This document shows, in pieces, positions 10,475-23,420 of a DNA stretch of 64,000 bases. Under the pieces are notes generated by a model, which was not told the DNA's origin, searched no databases, and was given only the letters and a program-made list of their open reading frames with translations. Numbering within the stretch: the stretch's first letter is position 1; each line of letters starts with the position of its first letter. The translations under genes were made by a program, and so were the position numbers. This DNA is from Oscheius dolichura. Its lineage: Eukaryota; Nematoda; Chromadorea; Rhabditida; Rhabditidae. The stretch spans positions 7,750,001 to 7,814,000 of the forward strand of contig OW051497.1 of assembly GCA_932521035.1 (NCBI GenBank). The letters are read 5' to 3'.

Positions 10475-13400
10475 ATGTTTCTGCTTTTCAGCATATCTGT
10501 TATTCTTGTTAATCTATTGGAAGCTAGGCCGACTGCCCCGCCACAGAATTACAGAGGTGAGTATAAATATTTCTTCTTGTCCCTTTAAAGTCCTTGTCAC
10601 GTGTCATGACACACTTGTCGTCGTGTGTACCGCCGTCTGGGTATCAATCTTTCCCCTGAACGGTCATTTATCACCCAGTCGCATGTTTTTCATGGATTTT
10701 TCTTGTATAAACACGTATTTATCGGGGAACATGAAATAGATCTACCAAACCTACTGATTTATACGTTTTCAGCTGGTGTTCCACGATTTAAAACATTCGA
10801 GAAGTCGACAAATGAGGTGTATCTGGGAGATAAGGTCGGTTGGCGGAGAGGAGAAGACTGATGAAGTGATTTAGGTCCGATTGAGTTGCTTCGCCTTGGC
10901 AACCCCTAAACCAAGTGCCCAGTGGTATAGGAATGGGGAGCTTTTTGACCTAGATGTGGAGAAAAACTCCAGATTCAAGGAGAACAAGAATGAAATGACC
11001 CTGGAGATCAAAAAGGTGGAAGTATCCGATCAGGCATGTTCTTTTTCCTATGGCTGCTAATCTTGGCTTTAGGGCTGGTGGTCTTGTAAAGTAAGCAACT
11101 ACATCGGCTCAATCAGTAGAAACTTCACCATTGAGATCGTAGGTAAGTCGAGACTGTTCTTTACCGCATGGTGAATGATATACTGACAGCATGGGTGTGT
11201 CTCCTTCCAGATTTCTGTGACTACTTCCTCACCTATGGAATGAAACAGGGCCAGATCCCAATGGAATGTATCTGTCTCTGGAGGAGTCAGAACTTCCTGC
11301 GACCGGATCTAAACTTCAGCATCGCCACCCACGAGAGCTGTTCCAAATACCGAGAGAGCATCGCTCGACAAATTAAGAGACCTCTAACCAAATTCCCCTG
11401 TTATGATCCTCCGTGTGATGAATTCGGTCGCCCCTTACCCCGCCCAAGGGCTCGTTTGCATGAGCATGTTCCTCAACAAATAGGTGAGGCTTTAATTATT
11501 CTGTTTCAGATCCAGTCAAATTGCTGGATTGGATTGTTGCCAACAATATGGCCGATATCAGTTACCTCTTGCCCGATCTCATTCCATTTGACCAAATGGG
11601 GAAAATTAGAGCCTTACTGAGAAACTGGAAACATCTTTCTCGACAACACAAAATAGAGAGAGGCAGAATGATTGTAAAAATGCATCGAGAATATCAAGTT
11701 CAGAAAGAGATGGGTGGGATAACCTGCGTTCCCGACTGACACAAATTACTGAAGAGTTTTTAGATGAGATCGAACAAGACGATGGACTAGATGTGCTGGA
11801 CACGGCGCCGGACAAAGACCCCAAAGAAGAGAAGTATAACACCTACTTCTCCAACTTCTCGTCGGGATCCGAAGTGGAACAAGCAGTTCTTACTCCCGCT
11901 CCTGAAAGTAAATCTACCAATTAGTACTGTAACCTTTGTTTGCTTATTCAGTAAAGCCCGCCTTTAAACCAGGAGATGAGGATGACAGGGCCATTGCCTC
12001 GCCGGCTGGTAGAACTATTCGGCTCAACTGCAAGACCAGCGGATATCCCGAGCCCAGAGTGAGAATTCTCCCCTTTCTTTTTATACTTCAGTCATGTTTA
12101 GATCGCCTGGCACAAGAACAAAGCCGTGATCCTTCCTGACAGTCCCCGAGTGTCTGGCTCTGAATACAAGATACGGAAATGGACTCTAGAGATGGAGGAT
12201 ACCACCGAAGGAGATTCTGGTGTCTACATGTGTGAGGTAGATCATTTTTCCTTTGTTCTTTCAAAATTTCCCTTAGGTCTGGAATGGGCATGGCTCCGTG
12301 ACTAAAAATTTCAATGTCACAATCGTGAACCGAATGAGATCGCCACCATTCATCATTCCTAACATTCTTCAGAGTCAAACTGTAAGTTCACGCCCATATA
12401 ATTCATTTTACCTGTATTTTTCTAGGCCTATGTGAACGGAACAGCACAGTTCAAATGTAAAGTTGTCTCAGATTTGATTCCTCATATAATGTGGGTGAAA
12501 ATTGAAAAGGCAGACGACGGGAAGTTCTATTATTTCAATGATACAGCCAGAGAGAAGATGTTCCGCTACACAGAAATGGATACCATCCCGGTAGGAACAA
12601 ACTAGAAATGAAATAAAATTCGGAAAATGTTTAGAATGCCCGAATTAACAAAGGAAAAGACGAGTCGACACTGACGTTGGAAAATTTAGGTGTCGCAGAT
12701 GCAGGAACGTACGCCTGTATTACTGGAAACAGCCTAGGAACGGTAATTTCTATAGTAGTATACAACCCACTAATATGTGGGATAGCAAAAAGAATACGCT
12801 CCTCCCTCCATCCATCATCGATATCGAGGCCGATTGGCCAACCCCCACAAATATCGTATCATATTCTAATTTCACTGCTGTCCAATCTTGCCATTTACAG
12901 TCCATTGCTAACGCCACCCTCTCTGTGAACGACTTCTACGCCATGGAAGTGCCTACAGGGCCGGAACAACCAGACTACTCTATCTGGAACATGGGTAAGT
13001 TACTCCTTTTTACTTTCAATTTTATATACGTTAGTGTTGCTGGTAGTGTTGAGTATCCTTCTAACCCTGCTCGTTGGCCTCTGTGTGTCCTGGTTCACAT
13101 GTATCAGTTACATCCGAAAGAAGAGAGAAGAAGATCAGGCTGCCCTCCTCACAAAGAGGAAGAAGATTGTCGTCCACAAGAAGCAGAGAGAAGACGATGG
13201 ATGGTCAGATCTCCCCTCGTCTTATAAAATCACGGTAGACACCCCTTTCCACTTCACTCATCGTAGTCAGTTCAGATCGAGGCAGGCTCTTCGATGGTCA
13301 AAAAGGGACGGAGGCCACGGCTTAGCTCTGATATGACATTGCTAGACGACTACGAAGTTGACACTGATCCCCGATGGGAGATCGAAAGAAAACGATTGGA

Positions 13401-15712
13401 GCTACTAGAAGAAATTGGGTCCGGCGCTTTCGGAGAAGTATGTAAGGCTCGCTTGCATCCCGACAAGAAGTCAAAGGAAAGAGAGGTAAAGACCAATTCT
13501 TCCTTTTCGAACAAGGTTCCTAGGTTATCCCAGTTGCTGTCAAAAAAGTGAAGCCATGTGCCACCGAACGAGACTTGGTTGCTCTTGTTGGAGAAATGGA
13601 AATGTTTAAAACCATTGGAGTTCATGAGAACGTCCTTCGTTTGATTGGATGTTGTACCGGTGTCGGGCCCCTCTATGTCGTATTGGAACTATGCGAACAT
13701 GGGAATCTTCGCGACTTCCTCAGAGCTCATCGCCCAAAAGAAGATAAACCCCAGAGCATGGACAATGTGGACCAACCCATCGACTATTTAGCTCCGAAGA
13801 AAACAAATCCACAACAGGTTCACCGCATTTTCATTTTTACCAGTTTCTATAAATTCAGGTGTTAATCGAAAACTTGACACAGAGACATCTTGTTGAGTTT
13901 GCTATGCAAGTTGCAAAAGGAATGGCTTACATGGCAGCGAAAAAGGTACCCCGAAAGAATAGACCAGGCTATTCGAATTATTAAGATTGTCCATCGAGAT
14001 CTAGCAGCCAGAAATGTCCTAGTAGCAAAGGACTTCGTGATGAAAATCTCAGACTTCGGACTGTCTAGGGATATTCATTACAGGGACTATTACAGGTAAC
14101 TGTATCCGTTTGGTTGCGAACAGGAATTTGTTTCTCTATAGGAAACGAGGACGAGAACGGATTCCCTACAAGTGGATGGCGATTGAGTCGCTGGACGAGA
14201 ACCAAATTTCAACAATCGAAAGTGACGTGTATGTCCTTACCGTTGAAGAACTATAGAACTGGGCTTTTTTCAGTTGGTCATATGGAATTCTTCTATGGGA
14301 AATTATGACGCTCGGTGGTACGCCCTACCCAACAATTGCTATGCAACAGCTATACAGCTGTCTGAAACAAGGATACAGGTAGATTTCTCTTTCATTCATA
14401 ATTTTTGGTACAGAATGGAGGCCCCTCACAATTGTCCTGAAGAGATCTACAGAATCATGATGGCTTGTTGGCAAGAAAGGAGAGAGAACCGACCCCCCTT
14501 TACTACAATAGTTACTTTCATGGAATGGATGCTTAGCGACGAGGAGACCAGCGACGGAGACGTGGGCAACATTCATTTTTTATCTAATCTTGGATATATT
14601 TAGAATTACAGTCCACGGTCTGGTCGAAGTTCGGATGATCTGGATAGAGGAGACCACGGAGAGTCGTCGTTTTATCCCTCAGAAGAAGAGGAATCTTCAA
14701 ATGATCGGAAACGGAAGAATCGCCCTCTTTCTGCACCCGTTAATCTGCCGACAGATGTGAGTTGAGAATAACCAGCATGTGCATGTATAACACTTTCAGC
14801 CTCAGCATGACATTTGTGATGAAGAAGAGTTAGAGTTAGAAGAGCTTCCGGACGAGGATGCCCCCCAATTGGCAGAGACGGACAGTCTGCTAGGTCCGAG
14901 CCGTCAAACATATCACCATTATTCAATTCCTCAGAAATTGTTCCGCCAACATACAGGTTGAAAAGAAAACTGTGACATATACAAATAAAGCTTTAGATCC
15001 AAGTTCCGATTCAAGAAATTACGCAGATATAGAGCAGAGACACATCAGTTCTATAGTAGCGCCTTCGATAGACTCGGCGATCGGTTCTCCTGCTTGGCAT
15101 CTGGGAGACTCCCAGTATTCGATCCCTATTGGTTCGAAGAATGTTTAAACTAACCCCAGGCGGATTTAGATCAATCGAAGTACAGTCATTTTTATGTCAA
15201 CGTCGGATCACTTGACTCGTCTCCGAAGTCCAAGTTCATATTTCCGCCAACTATGACGAGGTCGCGAATGACTTACAGTAGATTATAAGTGTCGTTTTAG
15301 GATATCACAAGGATCTCTGAACGATAAGGTCTCCAATTTCTTGATGAATGGTAAATCGAACCATGGTTTCACCTCTTCTCGCAGTCCTATTTCATTAGAA
15401 AGAGATCCGCTGATTAGAAAGTGAGTATCCTTCATTTTCAACAAAGAATAATAATCGTTTCAGCCAGTCTCACGAGTCTTCTGAGTCGAATTCTTCTGCT
15501 CCCAGTGGATCGTCTGGAAAGGAGGGCGAAACTGTAGATATTTCCGGTTACAGCAGGTTTTAACCTCTCGAGAATACGTTACAGTGCCAACTTATAGAAT
15601 AACAGACTCTCAGCTTCCCTTCCGACGTCTTGGTGAGCGAAAAAAGTCCGAAAACGAAAACCGCAGAAACGCAGTCGGCAACTTAGTTAACAAACTGTCT
15701 GGTAACATCTAA
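10475..15712 (+). CDS. egl-15: FGF receptor tyrosine kinase, EGL-15 type
   Basis: This is a cell-surface receptor tyrosine kinase of the FGFR family. The start at 10475 gives a signal peptide ([15 protein letters not shown]). It is followed by immunoglobulin domain 1 (10772-11140; [15 protein letters not shown]) and a long cysteine-containing insert (11211-11880) ending in an acidic box (EIEQDDGLD). Then come Ig2 ([25 protein letters not shown]), Ig3 ([18 protein letters not shown]) and a transmembrane helix near 13034-13110. An FGFR-like juxtamembrane [13 protein letters not shown] leads into the kinase. Kinase landmarks are [13 protein letters not shown] (ATP lysine), [15 protein letters not shown], the twin activation-loop tyrosines RDYYRKR, and the [12 protein letters not shown] helix. 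A long serine-rich and acidic tail runs to TAA at 15710-15712. The Ig1-insert-acid box-Ig2-Ig3 order is that of C. elegans EGL-15. Introns are about 38-48 nt where splicing is clear. Around 11480 two splice choices are possible: a 26-nt intron, or one of about 83 nt. Confidence 0.92.
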
Positions 15713-17696
15713 CATCGGTTATTTTAATCCCGAGAAGTAATTAACCCATGCTTTCCTGTTTCTAATATACTGTATCTTTACGTGGAATATGCTACAAATC
15801 GTGTTGGTCTCACCATGTATAATAACTGTTATCTTTTTAACCCATCGGGGTTGATAAATAGTTCCCCTTCTTCTCTCATTGAATCATTTAAGACCCGGGA
15901 CAAAAAGAAGCGGAAAAAATCGACGCCACACAGGATAAAATGGCCTAAAAGCCCCGGTTGGTCAGGACGAAGATCGGCATTAATCTATCCCGAAGCTGCA
16001 AGTGGAAATGGCGGCTTATTAAACCCTTTGAATAAGGCATAGCCGCTATGGTGCTTGCTAATTTGAATACAGGATACGCGCTTAATGGAAGAAGATCAAG
16101 TTGGTCAAAGTGCTCGTCATTCCTCGCGCTGACCTTTAAAGGGTTACGGTACATTTGAACTATTAGGAAGGCCTAAGCGTTCCAAAAGATGAAAGTTCGA
16201 GAGTGAGGGCAGGATACGGACAAATGGACGTCAATTAAGACATCGGAAACTAAACAGTCGGTTCCTTTTAGTTGTCTACGTCTAAAATTCCGTCCGTGGT
16301 CAGTAATATCTTGGTCTCTGAACAGATAAGAAAAAAGACGGAATCAATCTCTCGGGCCTTCTTCTTTGGCCTCACTTCATATATCCCGACATTTCTCACA
16401 ATTCACCATCCCTCACCTGGATGAAGGAAAAAGTGACAACCCTGTTCACAGACCACGTTTGAAGACGACCCCCTGTATAAAGGGCGCTAGGTGCGTCATA
16501 GTCGGAGGGATCCAAGCGTTCTTTATTCCTGGTTGAACTCGTCCTTAGGCGGAGGGGCGAGAGTGGCCGCCTAGCTTTTGACATGTTCTTTAGCTAGAAA
16601 GGCGTGGGAAAACAGGTAGATCGGACTAGATTTGTCTTGAGGAAACATCCTCACCGTAACTGTATGAAACAATCAGTGGTTATGACTCTCTGGAACGCCC
16701 TCGTATTTCCGCCTGTGTGGATCACTGCAATTATTACAAGTTTTCTCTTCTATTCGCTGCCTTACTGTTCACTAAATTGCTATCTTCTTCCGCCGCTAGA
16801 CAGTTGACCCTTACCGGGGAAGTAAAAACGCTAATTTAATTGTCTGCTGCACGGGAATCCTTGCACGAATGTGTCATATTAGTCAATTCCCGATAATGCT
16901 ATGACACTAGGTCAGAAAAAGAACTAATGGGTACTTCACCTTGAGAAGGTCTCTTGCCAAGAGCATTAGAGGATCTTCCAAATCAGCGAAAAACGAATGC
17001 TTCTGCCCGGTAAGAAGACAGCAATCGGAAAAGAGCACTGAAAACAGTGCGTAATCAGGAAGTCGCGAAAAGATAAGAAATGTAGACGCCAGGTCAAATC
17101 GAGTTGGAAAAATTGAATGTTTGAATGACTTGTGCCAATTGCCTTCATAATGAGTATCCTTTAATATTTCGGTAACTGTTCGCTCCTCTGGCCTGAAATA
17201 ATTATCTATGTATTTCATATTTCATGTGTTTTGTAAGGTTGGTTAACCGATCTGAAGAGGTAAAAAGTGTTACACGTTGTATTGAAAGATTTTGAGTTGT
17301 CGAGCAAAAAAACAGTAAACAACCAGCAGCTTCCTATACGAGACGACTTGCTTCCTCTAATTGCCCTACTGTTTCGATGGACCCTCCGTATTCTTCTATC
17401 AACGCTACTCAAACATCTCATTGAATTCTCCCTCTCGCTCTCTCCTCATCCCGTCCCGTGAAATTTCGGGTCGTGCTCCTCTATGTGTTGCTGCAATTAG
17501 AGGATTTGCGACCGCCCCTCCTTTCGAAAAACGGTAGCCCGCGGGAGTTTCTGTATAAATACGGTTCGCAGTCAGGACAGCACTTGACACCTGGCATTTT
17601 TCCTTGTGAACAACTGGCGAACAGTTGACGTTGCTACTTTTTTTAGCCAATTTGAATAGCGGAGAGTTCCATTCGCAGACGGGTGGTGGTCACTTG
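15713..17696. other. Intergenic region upstream of the warthog-like gene
   Basis: No exon chain was accepted. A 103-codon minus-strand frame (17218-16907) ends in a plausible GTGAAG donor, and a 62-codon frame (16584-16396) ends in GTGAGG. Neither has a recognisable domain or a partner exon. The TATA box of the next gene lies at its right end. Confidence 0.45.
17554..17561 (+). promoter_or_regulatory. TATA box of the warthog-like gene
   Basis: TATAAATA lies 136 bp upstream of the ATG at 17697 and would place transcription initiation near 17584. A matching leader of about 110 nt is plausible. This is the clearest core promoter in the window. Confidence 0.6.
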
Positions 17697-20600
17697 ATGC
17701 AGCGTCTTCTATTCCTATTCGGCTGTACAGCAGCTTCTTCACTACGAGAGTTTACCGATCGAGGGTCCTGTGACACTGAATCTATTCCCTATAAGCTTAC
17801 TGTCAGCGGGCGAGGGAATCCAGGTGAGCCACTACAACTTTTCTTAAATCTGGTGCTCTCCGATGTCTTTCACATCTTTTCCTCCATTCCATAGGTTTTT
17901 GTTTACAAAGTAACAGTTCATGCAGTAAGGCGAAACGCAGTACTGTTCTACTAACTTTGATCTTTCTTTCGCTGTCTTACATTCTTACTTGAAATATAAA
18001 TAATTCATGAAATTATTTAACATCTCGAGGTTGTTTCTCCTATTCGCAAGGTAAGAACTTTTGCAACCAGCGATACAAGAGGAGAAACTCTAATGATTTC
18101 TAAAGTCAGTGTTTTGAGAACTTTCCGTGTCAACATTGACTTGTAAACAGTAGTTCCTCAAGTAATTCCCTCCTATTCTCATGTTCACTGCCTCCGCTGA
18201 ACAATTGCTACGACACAGTTTGAAAGTCGGCCCAAACATTAAAGGTGAACTTTTTACAGACCTCTATTGTGCTTCTCCGTCGTGCCTGGGCGACGACTAC
18301 TCCAAAGGCGACAGGCGAGGACCTTCTCAAGCCCACAATAAGGACTTCACCGTGGTAAGTAAGTACCCTCATAAGTGCGGCGACAGGGGTCATAACTCTT
18401 CTTTCAAAGGGCGCAATTAAAGGATCAGTTGTACGGGAAGTAGGCCGCGGCAAGTGGAAAAGTGTCTTCGAAAATTCATCTTATATTTTATAGACATGTG
18501 AAGGATATAAAGAAACCGTTTGTAATGGACCAATACAATGGACAGGAGGGTTTATGGAATTCAGCAACGGGACGCACGTCACGTAAGCTTTTGGCTAATA
18601 AAAGCAATACGGTCCACTCAGATTGAAGACCAAATGCTGTACCTACAGGGGACTAAAGCACGCCACTCCAGTCAGGACCATTGTTCTCAATTACAATGAA
18701 GAGTAAGTTATCTAGATAGTATTGTTAATCCAAGGTTTAGGTTTTCTGGAGGTACTGTCACAAGGGAGAATGGGCAAGGGGCCTTTGATTTGATCAAAGA
18801 AGTCAAGAAGAAAGTGGAACTTGGAGAGTAGGTGACCCTTCAACTTCTAAAGGTATTATTTTCAGTGTGAAATATGAAATTACTGTAGTTCGCATCCCTT
18901 GCCAAGTCGATGGAGGTTTGTTTTCTTCTACCCATACAAGTTTTTTAAGATGAGGAGTCGGAAGATGACGCTCCCTTTCTATCCAGAAACAAGAGAAGAT
19001 TGGGTTACCAGGGACCTGACAAGGACACATATTACGGGTACATCCGCAACATTTTCCCCCGTTTAATAGCAACTAATTGTTCTGTAGATTTCCGGCTCGC
19101 TACGGACGACGCCCTGCTTTCGCTCGAGGCGGCCCCATTCATCGCTCTCGGCCATATGGTTTGAGAAGAAGACCAGCGTACAGAAGACTGATGGAAGACT
19201 ATTATTATGACGATTATGATACGGAATATTACGCACCGAGGAAGCGATACGAACTTTTGTATGTTCCGGAAAGATCCTGTCAAATAGGAGGAGAATGTTT
19301 TAGAAAGCCCCGAAATCGCGTCCGAACAGGAAATGTTCTTTGGCCAATTGCTTACGAATCGCCGAAAGTGAAACAATTCGCTGCAGAGAACACAATGGAA
19401 GGAGTTGAGCCTGTATACACCGTACGGTCCCCGTTTACGTCCTCAGTGTTCACGGCTTTTTTCCAGGGAGCTGAAGAACTCCAAGTAGTTGACAACACCG
19501 GTTCCGAACCCGACATGGTCATAGTTCAATCCCCAACTGGTCCGAGGACTTCGGGTTCGAAGATGATTGTCCAAATGCCTTACGTCACCGACCATACCTA
19601 CCAAAAATCTGAAACAGGACCATTACCTCCACCTAACCCTGCTGTCGTAACTCAACAACAGAACTACATTCCAATGCCCGCGCCGGCTCCAGGTGATACC
19701 TACGTTGCTCCTCAACAGATACTTGCAGCCATGAACAGTGATGCTTATCAGGTTCCGCAGGTTGCTCCAAATAACTATATAGCCCCTCCTGCGGAGAGTG
19801 CATACGGTAAGATCCCCATTTTTCCTATTAACAGTATAAACTTTCCAGTACAACCACCGATGCCGCAGCCTCCTCAGCCTGATCCGAATGCAGCATTGCA
19901 GCAGCAGCAGCAGCAGCAAGTGTATATGCCGTCTTACCAGCCGTCGTACCAGCCAGCCTATCAGCCCGCATACCAACCTGCTGCTCAGCCGGCGTACGCT
20001 CCATCTTATCCATCCTACCCGGGAGCAGCAGGGTTGGGAGGGTTAAACGGCATCTTTGGTAATATGCAGTGCTTCAGTGGAAAGACTATGGTACAGACGA
20101 CATCTTTCGTTTCACTGATTATTTCAGGTGGAAACAGATAAAGGAGCAAAAACCATGGAAGAATTGGAAGTAGGAGATCTGGTGATGACCATCGACGAAA
20201 GTTTCATCAATTACTCTCCTGTGGTTATGTTTTTACATCACTTGGAAGATGAAGAAGCTGAGTTCCTGAAGATCACTGCGGTATATAGACAATCTCTTTT
20301 GTAAATTGTTCATTTCCAGGAAAAACATTCTTTGGAACTTACGGCGAACCACTTGATCTATGTTTCTAATTGTGGGCCGGAGAATGCCAAAATCATCGCG
20401 GCGAAGGTAAGAATCCCTTCACAGCAGCGAAAGACTTTTTAAGGAGGTTCAATTGGGAGACTGTGTCCACGTTATAGAGGGAAACAGAGGACTGACCCAG
20501 AAGAAAGTGACCCGACTGGACAAGGTACAGTATCCTTCATTTGATAGTAATTGAAAAGTTATAGGTCCAAAGGAAAGGAATCTACGCCCCCTTGACTACA

Positions 20601-20819
20601 ACAGGAGACATTATTGTAAATGGAGTGCTGGCCTCCTGTCACTCTAACCTGGGGGTGAAAGTCCTCCAGCAGTCTTTCTTCAACACCTACAAAGGGATAT
20701 CCTCCTTCTTCAAGAAGTACATGTTCACGGATGCGTTCAGCTACGGAAGAGAGCTACCCACCGGTGTCAGCTACCTAACCTCCGTTTTAGACTTATTCGT
20801 CCCTCACTCCTACTTTTAA
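17697..20819 (+). CDS. wrt: Warthog-like hedgehog-related protein with Hint/Hog domain
   Basis: This is a secreted nematode hedgehog-related protein. The ATG at 17697 gives a short signal peptide (MQRLLFLFGCTAASS). A Wart-type N-domain follows: SCDTESIPYKLTVSGRGNP then CASPSCLG, matching the family pattern CGxxxIPFxLEV...CxxPxCFG, with further cysteines through about 18.9 kb. A dibasic NKRRLGYQG site and an Arg/Tyr-rich stretch come next. Then there is a long Pro/Gln/Tyr linker with polyQ (CAG repeat at 19898-19919) and repeats of YQP. The C-terminal Hint/Hog domain starts at MQCFSGKTM (20068) and contains the VxT-xxxGxKxMxELxVGDxV motif, the catalytic TxxH (ELTANHLIY) and the closing ASCHSN. 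That set suggests autoprocessing at the Cys of QCF; the residue before it is Gln, where classical Hedgehog has Gly. About 14 exons, TAA at 20817. Assignment to warthog rather than another hedgehog-related group rests on the N-domain. Confidence 0.85.
19898..19919 (+). repeat. CAG trinucleotide repeat coding for polyglutamine
   Basis: Seven CAG/CAA codons in a row within the linker of the warthog-like protein encode a Q7 tract, just before tyrosine/proline repeats. It is likely length-variable. Confidence 0.85.
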
Positions 20820-22276
20820 AATTTCCTTTCCTCTTCCCAAATACCTTATGTTCTCTTCTCCCATTTTGCGAGGTATAACTAGGCAATAATTCATTGAAAA
20901 TGAGACAAATCCTTCTGCTTATTTGAACCCCGCTCGGCATTGTCTCAAAAGTATGACAGCCGCTGTTAATATCCACACAGTTCTAGCTGTCTTTCTAATT
21001 AATTCTTCCCCATAAGTCGCGCACCACTGAGCCGACAAAGGTCAGCCCGTCTTCTGTTCCCAATTAAGCATTTCCAAGCCGCTCATTCTTTCAAACAACA
21101 ACATTTATCCCTTCTTTCTTTGTGTGGGTCATATTGTGCAATCTAATAACCTTAATAAACTGTGTACATCAAAGTGATCCGTCTGAACAGGTCGGGAATA
21201 CTTCATTCATCCTTCTAATCACTCCGGTGGTCAATGGATGACGACTGTTAAGTATGGCTAAAGAATAGCCTAATTAGAGATAGACTATCTTTAGAAGACA
21301 ATTTATATTCTTCCATTTTTCTACGCCTCGTGATGATTTAGTCCTGTGATGATTTAGCCCATTTGAGTAGAGACTTTGGCTATGTACTCTAGCATGGAAC
21401 CGTCCTGATCACGTACTGATTATTTTAAGCTGTGACGTCCTCTCTTGAATGCATTGTCCTTTCTATGATCTCCCACGGTTCCTGACCCCAGTTGCTTGCA
21501 AAAACGGAAGGGGTTAACAATTAAGGATAAAGATTAGAAGACGAAGAGAGCACCATGAACTCTGGCATGCTATTACTCTTTATAATGTTGTCTCGATTTC
21601 TAAGGAAGCCAGTCGCTTTAGAAACCACTTAGAATAGATAATAACTGTTTAGGTAGATAATGAAAAGCTTGGGACGGTAATAGTGAATCTAGTCTGATAA
21701 CCACTGCAAAGAAACGTTTGAGTGAGGTCCTGTTTTAGGGAGCTAATCATTGTTGACGCTTAGATAATAAAATGCTTGATCAGACTCAGTGAACTTCAAC
21801 GAACTTCATCTCTTTAGACTTCCATTTTCTCTTCGGGACCACTGAAATATGGAAGGAGAGTAAAGATGATGGTCAAGCTCCAATTTACTTTTTCCCACGA
21901 TCCACGGAATAGTTAACGTGGGATGACGCTATCCGAACCTCTTCCTAGTTTTAATTCAGCCTCTTCCTCTTTCCCATTGTCAATTAGGATCTGATTATGA
22001 AGGGGGATAAATTTCAAAACATATTATCCGTTGGGGAACCACATCTGTCCTTTTATTCCTCTTTGTCTTCCAGGTGTCTACCATCTAAAAGAGCCTCTTT
22101 TATGCTTTCTACTGTACGATGTTTAATTTATGAAATGTTACAGGGCTTGGCTTACGTGCCACCCTGTCTGAAGACCCTGACCTTTCTTTTTTATCCATAT
22201 ATGATATCACTAAAGCTCCTCTTTTCTGGTGTTAATCCTCGTGGCCCTATTTATTTCGACTCGAGTTTCCAGGCAA
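20820..22276. other. Intergenic region 3' of the warthog-like gene
   Basis: This contains a candidate poly(A) signal AATAAA at 21154-21159, about 335 bp after the stop of the preceding gene. The remainder shows only short frames without domains. The last bases before 22277 are a TTTCCAG acceptor. Confidence 0.45.
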
Positions 22277-23125
22277 ATGGACCGATGGAGCCTCGTCCTC
22301 AGCTTCATCCTCAGTCTTACAGTATCCGCCGTCTCCATAGATTATTTCTCCCCAATCCTTACAGATGGAATTGACAGTGAGTTTAGTTAACCTTTCTTCT
22401 TACCCCCAGCTGATGGATGGCCGGCCTTCAGTTACGTCAGCCGTGGAACGGTTGACCGTTAGAGATCGCATCTCGAGTTGCCATGTGATATCGTTTGACC
22501 GCTTTGTACCAGTTCACCGTGCCACTCAGCTGACCGGCATTGCACTTGGAAGGTTAAGATCAAAGCGAGTTATTGCGCGAAACCGGCATAGGCTGCTAAA
22601 AAAGATAAACCAGTAGTCTTTGATCGTCCGAAAGTTAAACCCTCTGGAACCGACGTTATCACTAAACTTACTGTAAACAACCTCTAAGAGGGCACGGATT
22701 AACCAAGTGCACAATTTCATTTTTGGTCGAATTCACTGGAGTCGTGCTCACTGTACAAGCTTCTCATAAACACAAGGGACTCGGAATGAGATCATATGTT
22801 CAGGGGAAAGGGTAATGATGCGCTTTTTCCTCTGCTCGCGTAGACAACTAATCCACTACTCGATGGGTTGAGAAGTTCCCTCTTTCCTCTCCCTAAAGGT
22901 TAAAATCAAAAGAGCAAAAAGAGACCTATTGTTTTTGCAGAAAGGTTTCGAGTGTGGCCGACGATCCGTGAAAAGAAGGAGCTTGATGAGACGACGGAGG
23001 ATCTTCGAGAAGCGCGAGAACGCCTAACAAATGGGCAGATGTTGAAGCAGCCTTTATTACGGTTCGATATCCTATGGAGAAGATTTTCCGGTAAACGACG
23101 ACAGGATGACAACAACGCTTATTAA
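22277..23125 (+). CDS. Candidate secreted peptide precursor, unknown family
   Basis: A TTTCCAG acceptor four bases before the ATG suggests a trans-spliced or 5'-UTR-spliced start. Exon 1 encodes a strong signal peptide (MDRWSLVLSFILSLTVSAVS) and ends at a GTGAGT donor (22374). Exon 2 begins after CCCCCAG near 22410 and reads DGWPAFSYVSRGTVD. If a weak GTTAGA donor at about 22459 is used, the frame continues into an exon after TTTTTGCAG at 22941 that is open to TAA at 23123. That exon codes for a charged helical segment and ends FDILWRRFSGKRRQDDNNAY. GKRR is a classic amidation plus dibasic cleavage site, so an amidated peptide hormone is possible. An AATAAA lies at 23257. If the weak donor is not used, the protein stops after about 50 residues. 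No family was recognised. Confidence 0.45.
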
Positions 23126-23420
23126 CCATTTCAACAGTTCAAATTTGTTTTTTGTTTTGCCTTTTTTACGGGTTAGCTGCATTCGCAGTTCCCGCTCTAT
23201 GTGCTTGTATAAAACTATTTATTGCCTTTGACGAAATGTTTATTATAAACAATATTAATAAACTATCAGTGGTACAGAAAGCGACGAGATCTAGATTTTA
23301 GTCGGACTTTGCTGAAACGGAAAACCCGATAACTACTTGTATTGCAGTTCACACATTTGGGGAAGGAGAAGATTATCTACAATGGACCCGATTGGCCTAA
23401 TTGGAATATTAAACAAGACT

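Noticed and set aside
19623..19976. 117-codon minus-strand frame rich in Leu/Arg
   Set aside because: It is antisense to the Gln/Pro/Tyr linker of the warthog-like gene (CAG repeat read as CTG).
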